Shown here in pieces: positions 8,363 through 16,447 of a DNA stretch of 64,000 nt. Within the stretch, counting starts at the first letter, position 1. Every line of letters starts with the position of its first letter. The translations under genes and the position numbers were made by a program. The DNA comes from Flagellimonas lutimaris. GTDB lineage: Bacteria > Bacteroidota > Bacteroidia > Flavobacteriales > Flavobacteriaceae. Under the pieces are notes generated by a model. That model had not been told where the DNA came from, ran no database searches, and saw nothing but the letters and a program-made list of their open reading frames with translations. The stretch is from NCBI RefSeq assembly GCF_003581615.1, contig NZ_QXFH01000077.1, positions 66,552 through 130,551 of the forward strand. The letters run 5' to 3'.

Positions 8363-10813
8363 ATGGGAGAGATGAAAATTACCAAATTTGACAATATAGA
8401 TCTACAAGGGTTGGATGAAGACGCGGAATTAATACCGTTGTTGACCCCTGAAGATGAAGAACAGATGAACAAAGAGAGCCTGCCGGAAACTTTACCGGTA
8501 TTGCCTCTTAGAAATACCGTTTTGTTTCCTGGTGTGGTAATTCCAATTACCGCGGGTAGGGACAAATCCATCAATTTGATCAAGGATGCCAACAATGGCA
8601 CCAAAACCATTGGTGTCGTTTCCCAAAAAGATGAAAGCGTAGAAAATCCTGGTCCAGAGGACATCAACATGGTTGGGACGGTCGCACGTATCTTGAGGGT
8701 GCTTCAAATGCCCGATGGAAACACTACGGTGATTATTCAAGGGAAAAAAAGGTTCAAGATTGATGCTGTACTTACCGAAAAACCCTATTTGACTGCCAAG
8801 GTTAGCGAGGCTGCGGAGGAACGTCCTGATGAAAAAGGCAGTGAATTTGAGGCTATTATCGACTCTATCAAAGAATTGGCATTCAAAATCATCAAGGATA
8901 ACCCAAATATTCCTAGTGAAGCTACTTTTGCCATTAAGAATATCCAGAGCAATTCGTTCTTGATCAATTTTGTGTCCTCCAACTTAAATTTGGCCGTTAA
9001 AGAGAAGCAACAACTTTTGGAGATTGCCAATCTTCAGGAAAGAGCTTTGGCCACGTTGAAGTACATGAATATGGAACTTCAAAAGCTGGAATTGCGCAAC
9101 GATATCCAGAGCAAGGTGCGTAGTGATATGGACCAACAGCAACGCGAATATTTCCTTCACCAACAAATGAAGACCATCCAAGAAGAGCTTGGTGGACTAT
9201 CCTATGAGGAAGAGGTGGATGAAATGAGCGAAAAGGCCAAAAAGAAAAAGTGGGGCAAAAAAGTAAAGGAACATTTTGAAAAGGAATTGGGCAAAATGCA
9301 GCGCATGAACCCCCAAGTTGCCGAATACTCCATCCAACGTAATTACTTGGATTTGTTGTTGGATTTGCCATGGAACGAATACTCCAAGGACAAGTTTGAC
9401 CTGAAACGCGCTCAAAAGATTTTGGACAGGGATCATTACGGTTTGGAAGATGTAAAACGCCGAATTATTGAATATTTGGCAGTGTTGAAGCTGAGGAATG
9501 ATATGAAATCTCCCATCCTTTGTTTGTACGGACCTCCCGGTGTGGGTAAAACTTCATTGGGTAAATCCGTGGCAGAGGCTCTTGGAAGAGAATATGTGCG
9601 TATGTCTTTGGGTGGACTGCGTGATGAAGCAGAAATCCGTGGGCACAGAAAAACGTATATCGGTGCCATGCCCGGTAGGATTATCCAAAGCCTAAAGAAG
9701 GCGGGAACATCCAACCCTGTGTTTATTTTGGATGAAATCGATAAACTGGCGAGCAGTCATCAAGGAGATCCTTCTTCTGCGATGTTGGAAGTGCTGGACC
9801 CTGAACAGAACAGTGATTTCCATGATAATTTCTTGGAAATGGGATACGATTTGTCCAAGGTAATGTTCATTGCTACGGCCAATAATTTATCCACCATTCA
9901 GCCTGCATTACGCGACCGAATGGAAATTATCCATGTAACGGGCTATACCATCGAAGAAAAGGTTGAGATTGCCAAGCGTCATTTGTTACCAAAGCAATTG
10001 GAGGAACACGGACTCACCAAAAAGGATTTGAAAATTGGTAAACGCCAATTGGAAAAAATCGTAGAGGGCTACACCCGAGAATCTGGGGTACGTAGCTTGG
10101 AGAAGCAGATAGCCAAGGTGGTGCGGTATGCGGCAAAATCCATTGCCATGGAAGAAGAGTACAATGTTACCGTGAACAACGAGGATATTGAGAAAATTCT
10201 TGGCCCGGCCCGATTGGAACGCGACAAGTACGAAAGTAATGATGTGGCCGGTGTGGTTACAGGCTTGGCATGGACCAGCGTAGGAGGGGATATTTTGTTT
10301 ATCGAATCCATTCTTTCCAAAGGAAAAGGAACCATGAACATTACCGGTAACCTTGGTAAAGTAATGAAGGAATCTGCCACTATTGCTATGGAATACATCA
10401 AATCCAATGCCGATGAATATGGAATTGATTCCGATGTGTTCGACAAATACAATGTGCATATTCACGTTCCTGAAGGTGCTACACCAAAAGACGGTCCAAG
10501 TGCAGGTATCACCATGTTGACCTCCTTAGTGTCCTTGTTCACACAGCGAAAAGTAAAAAAGAGCTTGGCCATGACGGGTGAGATTACGCTTCGAGGCAAG
10601 GTGTTGCCCGTAGGTGGAATCAAAGAAAAGATCTTGGCAGCCAAAAGAGCGCGTATCAAGGAAATTATTCTTTGTGCAGATAACAGAAAAGATATTGAAG
10701 AAATCAAAGCCGAATACCTCAAAGGGCTCACGTTCCATTATGTGACCGATATGAGCGAGGTAATCGACATTGCCATTACCAAGCAAAAGGTGAAGAATGC
10801 GAAAACACTTTAA
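8363..10813 (+). CDS. lon: ATP-dependent protease La (Lon)
   Basis: Cytoplasmic AAA+ serine protease that degrades damaged and regulatory proteins. The N-terminal substrate-binding domain spans about residues 40-245 ([19 protein letters not shown] is the family start). The Walker A motif GPPGVGKT is near 390, and Walker B (VFILDEIDK) near 455. The proteolytic dyad is Ser713 in DGPSAG and Lys754 in GGIKEK. Length 816 is normal for Flavobacteriaceae. The ATG at 8363 leaves an acidic 35-residue leader before the conserved part, common in this phylum. cmk follows after 49 bp. Confidence 0.97.
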   Translation: MGEMKITKFDNIDLQGLDEDAELIPLLTPEDEEQMNKESLPETLPVLPLRNTVLFPGVVIPITAGRDKSINLIKDANNGTKTIGVVSQKDESVENPGPEDINMVGTVARILRVLQMPDGNTTVIIQGKKRFKIDAVLTEKPYLTAKVSEAAEERPDEKGSEFEAIIDSIKELAFKIIKDNPNIPSEATFAIKNIQSNSFLINFVSSNLNLAVKEKQQLLEIANLQERALATLKYMNMELQKLELRNDIQSKVRSDMDQQQREYFLHQQMKTIQEELGGLSYEEEVDEMSEKAKKKKWGKKVKEHFEKELGKMQRMNPQVAEYSIQRNYLDLLLDLPWNEYSKDKFDLKRAQKILDRDHYGLEDVKRRIIEYLAVLKLRNDMKSPILCLYGPPGVGKTSLGKSVAEALGREYVRMSLGGLRDEAEIRGHRKTYIGAMPGRIIQSLKKAGTSNPVFILDEIDKLASSHQGDPSSAMLEVLDPEQNSDFHDNFLEMGYDLSKVMFIATANNLSTIQPALRDRMEIIHVTGYTIEEKVEIAKRHLLPKQLEEHGLTKKDLKIGKRQLEKIVEGYTRESGVRSLEKQIAKVVRYAAKSIAMEEEYNVTVNNEDIEKILGPARLERDKYESNDVAGVVTGLAWTSVGGDILFIESILSKGKGTMNITGNLGKVMKESATIAMEYIKSNADEYGIDSDVFDKYNVHIHVPEGATPKDGPSAGITMLTSLVSLFTQRKVKKSLAMTGEITLRGKVLPVGGIKEKILAAKRARIKEIILCADNRKDIEEIKAEYLKGLTFHYVTDMSEVIDIAITKQKVKNAKTL

Positions 10814-10862
10814 CTGATACTTGTCATAACACAATAACACCTTTTCTGATTATTTTTGGTGT

Positions 10863-11561
10863 ATGGGAAAAATTACAATTGCAATTGACGGATATTCCTC
10901 CACTGGAAAAAGTACCATTGCCAAAAGGTTGGCTTCCACCTTGGATTATATTTATGTGGATACCGGTGCCATGTACCGTGCAGTAACGCTTTTTGCGTTG
11001 GAAGAAGGTATCATCAATGATAAGGGTAAGGTTGATGAAGCTACTTTGATCGATAAATTATCCGACATACACCTCAAATTTGTGCCCAATACAGAAACAG
11101 GCCGTTCCGAAATGTTTTTGAATGATAAAAACGTGGAACGTGAGATCAGGGCGATGCGGGTTTCTGGTTTTGTAAGTAAGGTAGCTGCCATTAAGGAAGT
11201 GCGTGAAAAATTGGTGAAGATCCAGCAGGAAATGGGTAAAAACAAAGGCATTGTGATGGATGGACGTGATATTGGCACCGTGGTTTTCCCTGATGCGGAG
11301 CTTAAACTTTTTATGACCGCTTCACCCGAAAAGCGAGCGGCAAGGCGCTACAAAGAATTGCTGGAAAAAGGGGAGGAGGTCACTTATGCCGAAGTCCTCA
11401 AAAATGTAGAAGAGCGTGACCGTATCGACTCCACCCGAAGCATTTCCCCTTTAACCAGGGCCAAGGATGCCATTGAGTTTGATAACAGCGATATGGGCTT
11501 GGAAGAACAGTTTGAACGTGTTCATGATTATTCCCAACGGGTGATTGCAAAGGAGGGGTGA
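10863..11561 (+). CDS. cmk: (d)CMP kinase
   Basis: Phosphorylates CMP and dCMP with ATP in pyrimidine nucleotide salvage and synthesis. The P-loop GYSSTGKST lies at residues 9-17, the conserved VDTGAMYRA near 36, and MDGRDIGTVVFPDA near 135. It is 232 residues, normal length. The last residues, HDYSQRVIAKEG, are matched by a second, diverged copy of the gene end at 14476-14517 (RDYSKRVIAKEKV), suggesting DNA was inserted at the 3' end of cmk and replaced its last codons (see findings). Confidence 0.96.
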   Translation: MGKITIAIDGYSSTGKSTIAKRLASTLDYIYVDTGAMYRAVTLFALEEGIINDKGKVDEATLIDKLSDIHLKFVPNTETGRSEMFLNDKNVEREIRAMRVSGFVSKVAAIKEVREKLVKIQQEMGKNKGIVMDGRDIGTVVFPDAELKLFMTASPEKRAARRYKELLEKGEEVTYAEVLKNVEERDRIDSTRSISPLTRAKDAIEFDNSDMGLEEQFERVHDYSQRVIAKEG

Positions 11562-11609
11562 TAATCAGAAAGTTTATTGGGTTGCACTTATAGGTTGTGT
11601 TGGCAGTAG

Positions 11610-12566
11610 TTATTTCTTTTTAAATCTCTGTTCAACATCATAAAAATAGCCTATTTCTTTGCCAGGAGCATTTGATTCTATTGAAGTTAGTCTCGATTTT
11701 TTTTCAAATAATTCAAATCCAGTCTTTATTGCTTTACTCCGTTTTATTCTGACTAAATCTTCTAGTTTTTCAGATGATGTAATGGCAAAAGTTTTTATTA
11801 CTCCAAAATTAGTCTTAAGGTTATGTCTTTTTAAATGAGACTCATATTCGGCATACAAGTAGTCTAATTTTTCTCCGATTTCCATCGAAGTATAATTTCC
11901 TTTTGAAATTTCAATCATCCAATTTCTAAGAGCAAGGAAATTTCGTTTAGAGTCCGAATCACTTTTAAAATCGATTAATTGTTCCCAACTAACAGAATCG
12001 TTGATAGCTGGAAATTTTTTTAGAACTACTTCTAAAACTTCATATTCTTTTCCTATTTCAGTTCTTTTTTCAGGAATGAAAGAATCCAAAATGGGCGTTG
12101 AATCTTGATTAGAAATTGTGTTTAGCAATTCGGAAAAAAAATAACTTCGGAAAATTGTGTTTGAATTACCTTCTTCCCAATTAAATAGTCTGGCGGTTTC
12201 TTCCATGACACTAGCTAAATTTAAAACACCATTAGGTCCCAATAGTGATTTTGTAGCACTATCATATTAATCTGTAAATGGTTTTAATTTTCTCTCATAT
12301 GCTGCTTTTTTAAGGTCATCACTATTGAAGCCTTCGACTAACCCCTTTTCCTGTAAATAATCTAATTCTGCTCTTTGGAAGTTAAGCGTTTCTTTAAATT
12401 TTTCTTCTCCCAACAGGGTATTACCTACTGTACTAGAAAGAGAAATGCTTAAATCCAATTCGTTTTCATCGAACGCAAGCTTATCAAAATATAACAAATC
12501 CTTTTTAAGATTAGTTTCCCCAATTAAATAACCTAAATTAATTGATTTTAATCCTATTTTTTGCAT
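11610..12566 (-). pseudogene. Unknown gene split by an in-frame TAA stop
   Basis: Reading leftward from the ATG at 12566, the frame runs 99 codons (MQKIGLKSINLGY... to KLKPFTD), meets TAA at 12269-12267, and then continues in the same frame without further stops to 11610 (YDSATKSLLGPNG... to VEQRFKKK). Together this is a protein of about 318 residues with one nonsense codon. The second part could be translated separately only from a TTG at 12242. The simplest reading is a recent point mutation in a once intact gene; I do not recognise the family. Predicted soluble and mainly helical, no signal peptide. It is flanked by short conserved-looking borders (GGCAGTAGTTAT at 11599-11610 and ATTACTGCAACGTT at 12575-12588). 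Confidence 0.7.
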
Positions 12567-12599
12567 TCGGTTTTAATTACTGCAACGTTTAAAGATATA

Positions 12600-12680
12600 A
12601 TTCGTTTTAATACTTCGGCTACGCTCAGTACCCAGTGAAAAATATCGACCGATACCGAAACCAGTTCGACACAGGTAAGT
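12600..12680. repeat. Probable dispersed intergenic repeat copy
   Basis: The stretch CTTCGGCTACGCTCAGTACC followed by a second half containing CCAGTTCGACACAGG resembles a short GC-richer sequence I associate with repeated intergenic elements in Flavobacteriia (TTCG-CTACGCTCAGT type). It stands out from its AT-rich surroundings and has no convincing ORF. Only one copy is seen in this window, so its repeat nature is not shown here. Confidence 0.35.
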
Positions 12681-12716
12681 GAAGTTAGTATTTTTCTGGT
12701 TAAAATCCCCGAAAGC

Positions 12717-12740
12717 AAAAAAACGCCAAAGGGCGCCTTT
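12717..12740 (-). terminator. Rho-independent terminator downstream of the small lipoprotein operon
   Basis: On the minus strand a CGCC-CTTT-GGCG stem-loop is followed by seven T residues. It lies 60-80 bp after the stop of the 131-residue lipoprotein. Confidence 0.7.
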
Positions 12741-12800
12741 AATGATTGCAGCAAGTACCTTATCCAAGTTTTATAAAATGGGGGATACAATAATATTTAC

Positions 12801-13196
12801 TTATAACCGTAAGTTGAAAGAAACGGAAATTCCTTGTCCAAGACCGCTTTCTGGTTTTAAGGTTCCATTGCCAGAGATATCATTTGCTGTTTTACTCCAA
12901 TCCGTGATTCGTCCGCCTAGGCGCTCTCCATTCTTAACAAAATCGAACTGCAACTTGCCGTTATATTCGAAAATGGCAAAGATTAATCCATCGTTGTTAC
13001 TATCGGTAACATCAGTTTTGTCCGAGTAAACGGTTAACCCGGTATTTTCGTCCAGTTGGTAGCGTACATCCACTTCGTAATTCTCGCTACCGATCTTGGC
13101 AGTCATTTTTGTGTCCTTCATACCTTCTTTAGAAGAATTGCCTCCTCCACAGGCATAAACAATAATTACTATGATTGTCAATAAAATTTTTTTCAT
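12801..13196 (-). CDS. Small hypothetical lipoprotein
   Basis: 131 residues from the ATG at 13196; a longer frame to 13280 is open but would place the signal peptide inside the protein and overlap the upstream gene, so I reject it. The signal is MKKILLTIIVIIVYACGGG, with lipidated Cys at about residue 17. The mature part is mostly beta strands (ENTGLTVYSDKTDVTDSN, LQFDFVKNGERLGGRITDW) and ends in FNLRL. It starts 7 bp after the stop of the 246-residue lipoprotein, so the two are cotranscribed. Not recognised. Confidence 0.75.
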   Translation of the reverse strand: MKKILLTIIVIIVYACGGGNSSKEGMKDTKMTAKIGSENYEVDVRYQLDENTGLTVYSDKTDVTDSNNDGLIFAIFEYNGKLQFDFVKNGERLGGRITDWSKTANDISGNGTLKPESGLGQGISVSFNLRL

Positions 13197-13203
13197 GATT
13201 GGT

Positions 13204-13944
13204 TTAATTACAGTTGTCAATGATTTGTTGTGCAATTTCTTTGGCAATGCGAATGTCTTCTTCTGAGTCATCGGAAACATCCGTAGTTATTTCAAACATA
13301 GTATCTCCATGCAATACTTTTAAATTATAATAAGTCATTCCATTGGTGTTCTGAACCGACCCAAAAGCACTGCTGCCTATACCACTAACCTTGCTTGAAG
13401 TCTGTTTGTCTACCATGGATTTAATTGTCTCTGCAGATTTTTTATCCACTTTATCTGAAGTTTCTTGCGCGCGGTCTACCCTTGCTTTGGCCTCTTCTTT
13501 TTCCTCTTTTGTTTTAGGACCATAGACGTAGTTGAAATACTCAAGTGCAGACTGATCTTTTTTATCACCGATCAAATCTATTTTACCAACATTTATACTA
13601 TTCTTTAATGGCACGGTCTGGGAAATGGTACGGTCACCAACCTTAACTTCCATTGTCATTGTGCGCTCTTGTACTGGTTCCCACTTAAATATCACAGTGG
13701 AATATTTTGCTCTGCTCGATTTGTTTTCTTCAAATACGACATTGTCGACATTTATACCAACAATACTGGCCACCTGCTCCTTGTTGATCATCTTTTCTAT
13801 CTCATTTTTTTCAACTAGGTCGGATAGGCACGAGTTGCCAATTGTCTTTTGATTCGAAGATGTGTCATCTGCTTCATCCTTAGATGCTTTACCACCACAA
13901 CCCAATAGGATTACGGTAATTAAAACGAAGAGTATTTGTTTCAT
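13204..13944 (-). CDS. Hypothetical lipoprotein
   Basis: 246 residues. MKQILFVLITVILLGCGGKAS is a lipoprotein signal with Cys16. The middle holds a strand-rich region (residues 60-120, FKWEPVQERTMTMEVKVGDR) and a charged helical segment (about 140-180, KTKEEKEEAKARVDRAQET). The C-terminal part (NTNGMTYYNLKVLHGDTMFEI) again looks like beta strands. First gene of a two-gene operon with the 131-residue lipoprotein. Family not recognised; exposure on the inner face of the outer membrane is inferred from the signal only. Confidence 0.75.
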   Translation of the reverse strand: MKQILFVLITVILLGCGGKASKDEADDTSSNQKTIGNSCLSDLVEKNEIEKMINKEQVASIVGINVDNVVFEENKSSRAKYSTVIFKWEPVQERTMTMEVKVGDRTISQTVPLKNSINVGKIDLIGDKKDQSALEYFNYVYGPKTKEEKEEAKARVDRAQETSDKVDKKSAETIKSMVDKQTSSKVSGIGSSAFGSVQNTNGMTYYNLKVLHGDTMFEITTDVSDDSEEDIRIAKEIAQQIIDNCN

Positions 13945-14475
13945 AGTTTAAGGGTTATTTATATATGTTTATTTTTCTATCAGTTTGTTTTTTATCATGT
14001 TAGTAGAGAACGATTTAATTCTCGACAAAGATGCAATTACAAAATAATGGAATTACAGACATCTGTGGAAATAGCCTTTTGATGCCTATTTAAACTCCCA
14101 ACTTGGTCATCACGAACATCTATATCTTTTATTACCAAGACTAATTGAGTTTTGTTCCCGTTTGATGGACTTTACCAATTTTACCTTGCGCTATGTTTAA
14201 TCTTTTAATGTGCAAAGTCTTTTTGCGTCTTCTTTTTCATGCTTATAGTAAATTAAGAGCAGTGGAACTGCGTGTCTACATTTACTTGTTCTTATAAATA
14301 GGGGGGAGCTTTACAATCAAACTAGGGGGAATCTCAGCGTCCATCGCTATGACATGTTTTGGACAGCTGAAAATATTTTACTTATGATTGCCTTATATTG
14401 ATTTCGTTTAGTGCAAAAGTTACAAAAAATAAAAAAGACGCCCAAAAGGGCGCCTTTTCAAAGTTAACGACTATC
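13945..14475. other. Long intergenic stretch without a recognisable gene
   Basis: About 530 bp, AT-rich, with no ORF that looks like a protein. It contains two AGGGGGA motifs about 24 bp apart (near 14303 and 14327) and, at its right end, a terminator hairpin. It may hold the promoter of the lipoprotein pair (minus strand) or be decayed insertion DNA. Confidence 0.5.
14425..14459 (-). terminator. Rho-independent terminator
   Basis: GGCGCCC-TTTT-GGGCGTC followed by TTTTTTATTTTTT on the minus strand. It is downstream of the beta-lactamase-like gene, with the cmk 3' remnant in between. Confidence 0.75.
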
Positions 14476-14517
14476 CGCGATTATTCTAAACGTGTGATTG
14501 CGAAGGAAAAAGTTTAA
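14476..14517 (+). pseudogene. Remnant of the 3' end of cmk
   Basis: Plus-strand codons read RDYSKRVIAKEKV then TAA. Compared with the real cmk end (11523-11561, HDYSQRVIAKEG then TGA), 26 of the first 36 bases agree, and most of the differences are at third codon positions or in the last codon. The fragment has no upstream frame and cannot be expressed alone. It looks like the original or a duplicated cmk terminus displaced by the intervening 2.9 kb. Confidence 0.65.
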
Positions 14518-14539
14518 GAGTTATGTTGTTTTACTTCTC

Positions 14540-15643
14540 TTAAAGTGAATCCATAAGTTCAAAACAGAGTTGGTCAATGTGTATCATGGGGTCGCCAAGT
14601 GCGGATACATTGGATAGTACAATTACCCCATTTTTCTTATCCTTGTTCATAACCATGCAGGAAGTATAACCGCCTGTTCCACCATTGTGCCAAATCCAAT
14701 TTTCGCCTGATGGTCCTTTGCGTATGTGCCATCCCAATCCTATACCGGATGTATCGTTCATTGTATGGGTCTTGGCTCTTGTCAATGCTAAAGTTTTATT
14801 TTCATCCTTAAATTGTGCCATAACAAATTCGGAGAGATCTTCCGCTGTGGATATCATGTCACCGGCACCGGATAACGATGCCAAATTCCAATTTTGCACG
14901 GGTTGTCCTTCAGGACTTTGGCCTTGGACTAAAAACACAGATACATTTTCGCTTCCTATGGTACTGTTAGGCATATTATATTTTGAAAATATTCTTTCCT
15001 GGAACAATTGGTTTAAGGGTTTTTCTCCAATCTTTGATAAGGTATAGCCCAATAGTCCAGCCCCTAGATTTGAATACTCGTATTCACCATGCTCATCAAA
15101 AGATAAATCCATTTCATTGGCCAAATAGTATTTTAACTTTTCTGCATCGTAAGCGGAAAATGGGTCTTGGTTACCGATATCAAAGTCAAGGTTGGAGGGC
15201 ATACGTGGGAGGCCAGAAGTGTGGTTCGCCAAGGTTTTAAAAGTAATCACTTGGCCATTGTTGAACTCAAAATCGTAGTAGGGGTTGATGGGATTGTCCA
15301 GTTGTACTTTGTTTTCCAAAACAAAATCGGCAAGCAGGGTCGCGTTAAAAACTTTCGTGATAGATCCGATTTCAAATGCATTTTGTCGATTTTTAATCGT
15401 AAAAATAGTGTCGTTCCTTTTTTCTACACCGTAGAATTTAACCCTGCCATTTTCTATAAAGGCGAAGGCGAGTTGGGTGTTGTTCGGAAATACCTTGGTA
15501 TGGTCAAAAATCAGTTCCGATTGGGCTTGTGTGATACTTCCTTTACTAACGGTCTGATTATTTACCGTTTTGCTTGTTTGCGAATTCCCGCAACTTAAAA
15601 ACAGAAAAAGGATTGGGGTAAGAAATAAGAATGAATTTTTCAT
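14540..15643 (-). CDS. Serine hydrolase, beta-lactamase class C / penicillin-binding family
   Basis: Lipoprotein (MKNSFLFLTPILFLFLSCGN, Cys at about 18) of the beta-lactamase/D-alanyl-D-alanine carboxypeptidase family. The nucleophile motif SxxK is SITK (in IGSITKVFNATLL, near residue 97), the YxN motif is YSN (EYEYSNLGAGLLGY, near 190), and HNGGTGGYTS near the C-terminus is the KTG-equivalent HxG motif. Length 367 is usual. Many members are esterases or peptidases rather than antibiotic-hydrolysing enzymes, so resistance should not be assumed. Monocistronic. Confidence 0.9.
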   Translation of the reverse strand: MKNSFLFLTPILFLFLSCGNSQTSKTVNNQTVSKGSITQAQSELIFDHTKVFPNNTQLAFAFIENGRVKFYGVEKRNDTIFTIKNRQNAFEIGSITKVFNATLLADFVLENKVQLDNPINPYYDFEFNNGQVITFKTLANHTSGLPRMPSNLDFDIGNQDPFSAYDAEKLKYYLANEMDLSFDEHGEYEYSNLGAGLLGYTLSKIGEKPLNQLFQERIFSKYNMPNSTIGSENVSVFLVQGQSPEGQPVQNWNLASLSGAGDMISTAEDLSEFVMAQFKDENKTLALTRAKTHTMNDTSGIGLGWHIRKGPSGENWIWHNGGTGGYTSCMVMNKDKKNGVIVLSNVSALGDPMIHIDQLCFELMDSL

Positions 15644-15761
15644 AGTTGATTTTGATGTGTGCCTGTACTTTTGGTTTATTCCACGGGTGATGTACCTAAC
15701 TACGAAGTCGTTTACAATGGCTACTCCTTACCTTCTTGAAGGGTAGATAGTCCTACAAAAC

Positions 15762-15787
15762 TAAAAAGACGCCACTCGGCGTCTTTT
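15762..15787. terminator. Bidirectional rho-independent terminator
   Basis: AAAAGACGCC-ACTC-GGCGTCTTTT, perfect stem with flanking A and T tracts, 25 bp after the stop of the BON-LysM gene on the minus strand. Confidence 0.85.
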
Positions 15788-15810
15788 CAAAAATTAAACA
15801 GTCTTAGATG

Positions 15811-16191
15811 TTACAAATTCGGAATCACCAACACCTGATCGGGATGGATCACGTTCGGGTCCTTTAAAATATTGGTGTTCGCATCAAAAATTTTGGTGTA
15901 CTTCATCGGGTCGCCGTAGTAATGCTTGGCAATCTTGCTCAACGATTCACCACTTTTTACGGTATGCCTGTGGTAAACCGAATCATCTTCCACGGTAATA
16001 TTCGCTTTGATGTCAGATGGCTTTTCCCCGCCGATCTCCTTGATCTTGTCCCACAATAGGTTTTTCTCATATTGGGTTTTGGTCATCCCTTTTATCTTTA
16101 AAATGTCACCTTCAACAGTTACATCGCCATTTTTCACTTCCAATTCCTCACCCAGATCGAGTACAGGTTGATACTTTGCTTTAACGCTCAT
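15811..16191 (-). CDS. BON-LysM protein, Kbp/YgaU-like
   Basis: 126 residues from the ATG at 16191; the upstream ATG at 16227 adds a weak leader and is less likely. The N-terminal half (about 10-65, LEVKNGDVTVEGDILKIKGM) fits a BON-like domain, and the C-terminal half is a LysM domain (about 73-124, HTVKSGESLSKIAKHYYGDP to VLVIPNL). This order matches E. coli Kbp (YgaU), a cytoplasmic potassium-binding protein; like Kbp it has no signal peptide. The potassium role is transferred from E. coli and not shown by sequence. Confidence 0.85.
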   Translation of the reverse strand: MSVKAKYQPVLDLGEELEVKNGDVTVEGDILKIKGMTKTQYEKNLLWDKIKEIGGEKPSDIKANITVEDDSVYHRHTVKSGESLSKIAKHYYGDPMKYTKIFDANTNILKDPNVIHPDQVLVIPNL

Positions 16192-16299
16192 AATAATATT
16201 TTTACAGTTAACAATTAGAAGTTTCAAGATACTTAATATGCCACTATTTTGCTATTAAATAATTGTAATACTTTTTTTGCTGAAACCTTAGGTGTACAC

Positions 16300-16330
16300 T
16301 TTGTATATCAATAATTTAATTGTATTTTTG
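16300..16330 (+). promoter_or_regulatory. Bacteroidota-type promoter of rpsA
   Basis: TTTG at 16300-16303 and TATTTTTG at 16323-16330 (consensus TAnnTTTG) are separated by 19 nt. Transcription should start near 16337, giving a 110-nt leader before rpsA, long enough for autoregulation by S1. Confidence 0.8.
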
Positions 16331-16447
16331 CACCCCTTTTAGCAAGGAGGCAAGAGAAAAAGGGAATTTAAAAAATCAATTTAAAACCACTTCTACGGTA
16401 ATTGTTTAACTCTTGTAAAACGTGGAATACAAATTTTAATCAGCAAA

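Noticed and set aside
12554..12790. Two overlapping short ORFs in the repeat-like block
   Set aside because: No start context, composition unlike protein, and they cross a terminator and the GC-rich repeat candidate.
14540..15643. Antibiotic-resistance beta-lactamase
   Set aside because: Motifs place it in the broad class C/esterase superfamily; sequence alone gives no reason to claim beta-lactam hydrolysis.
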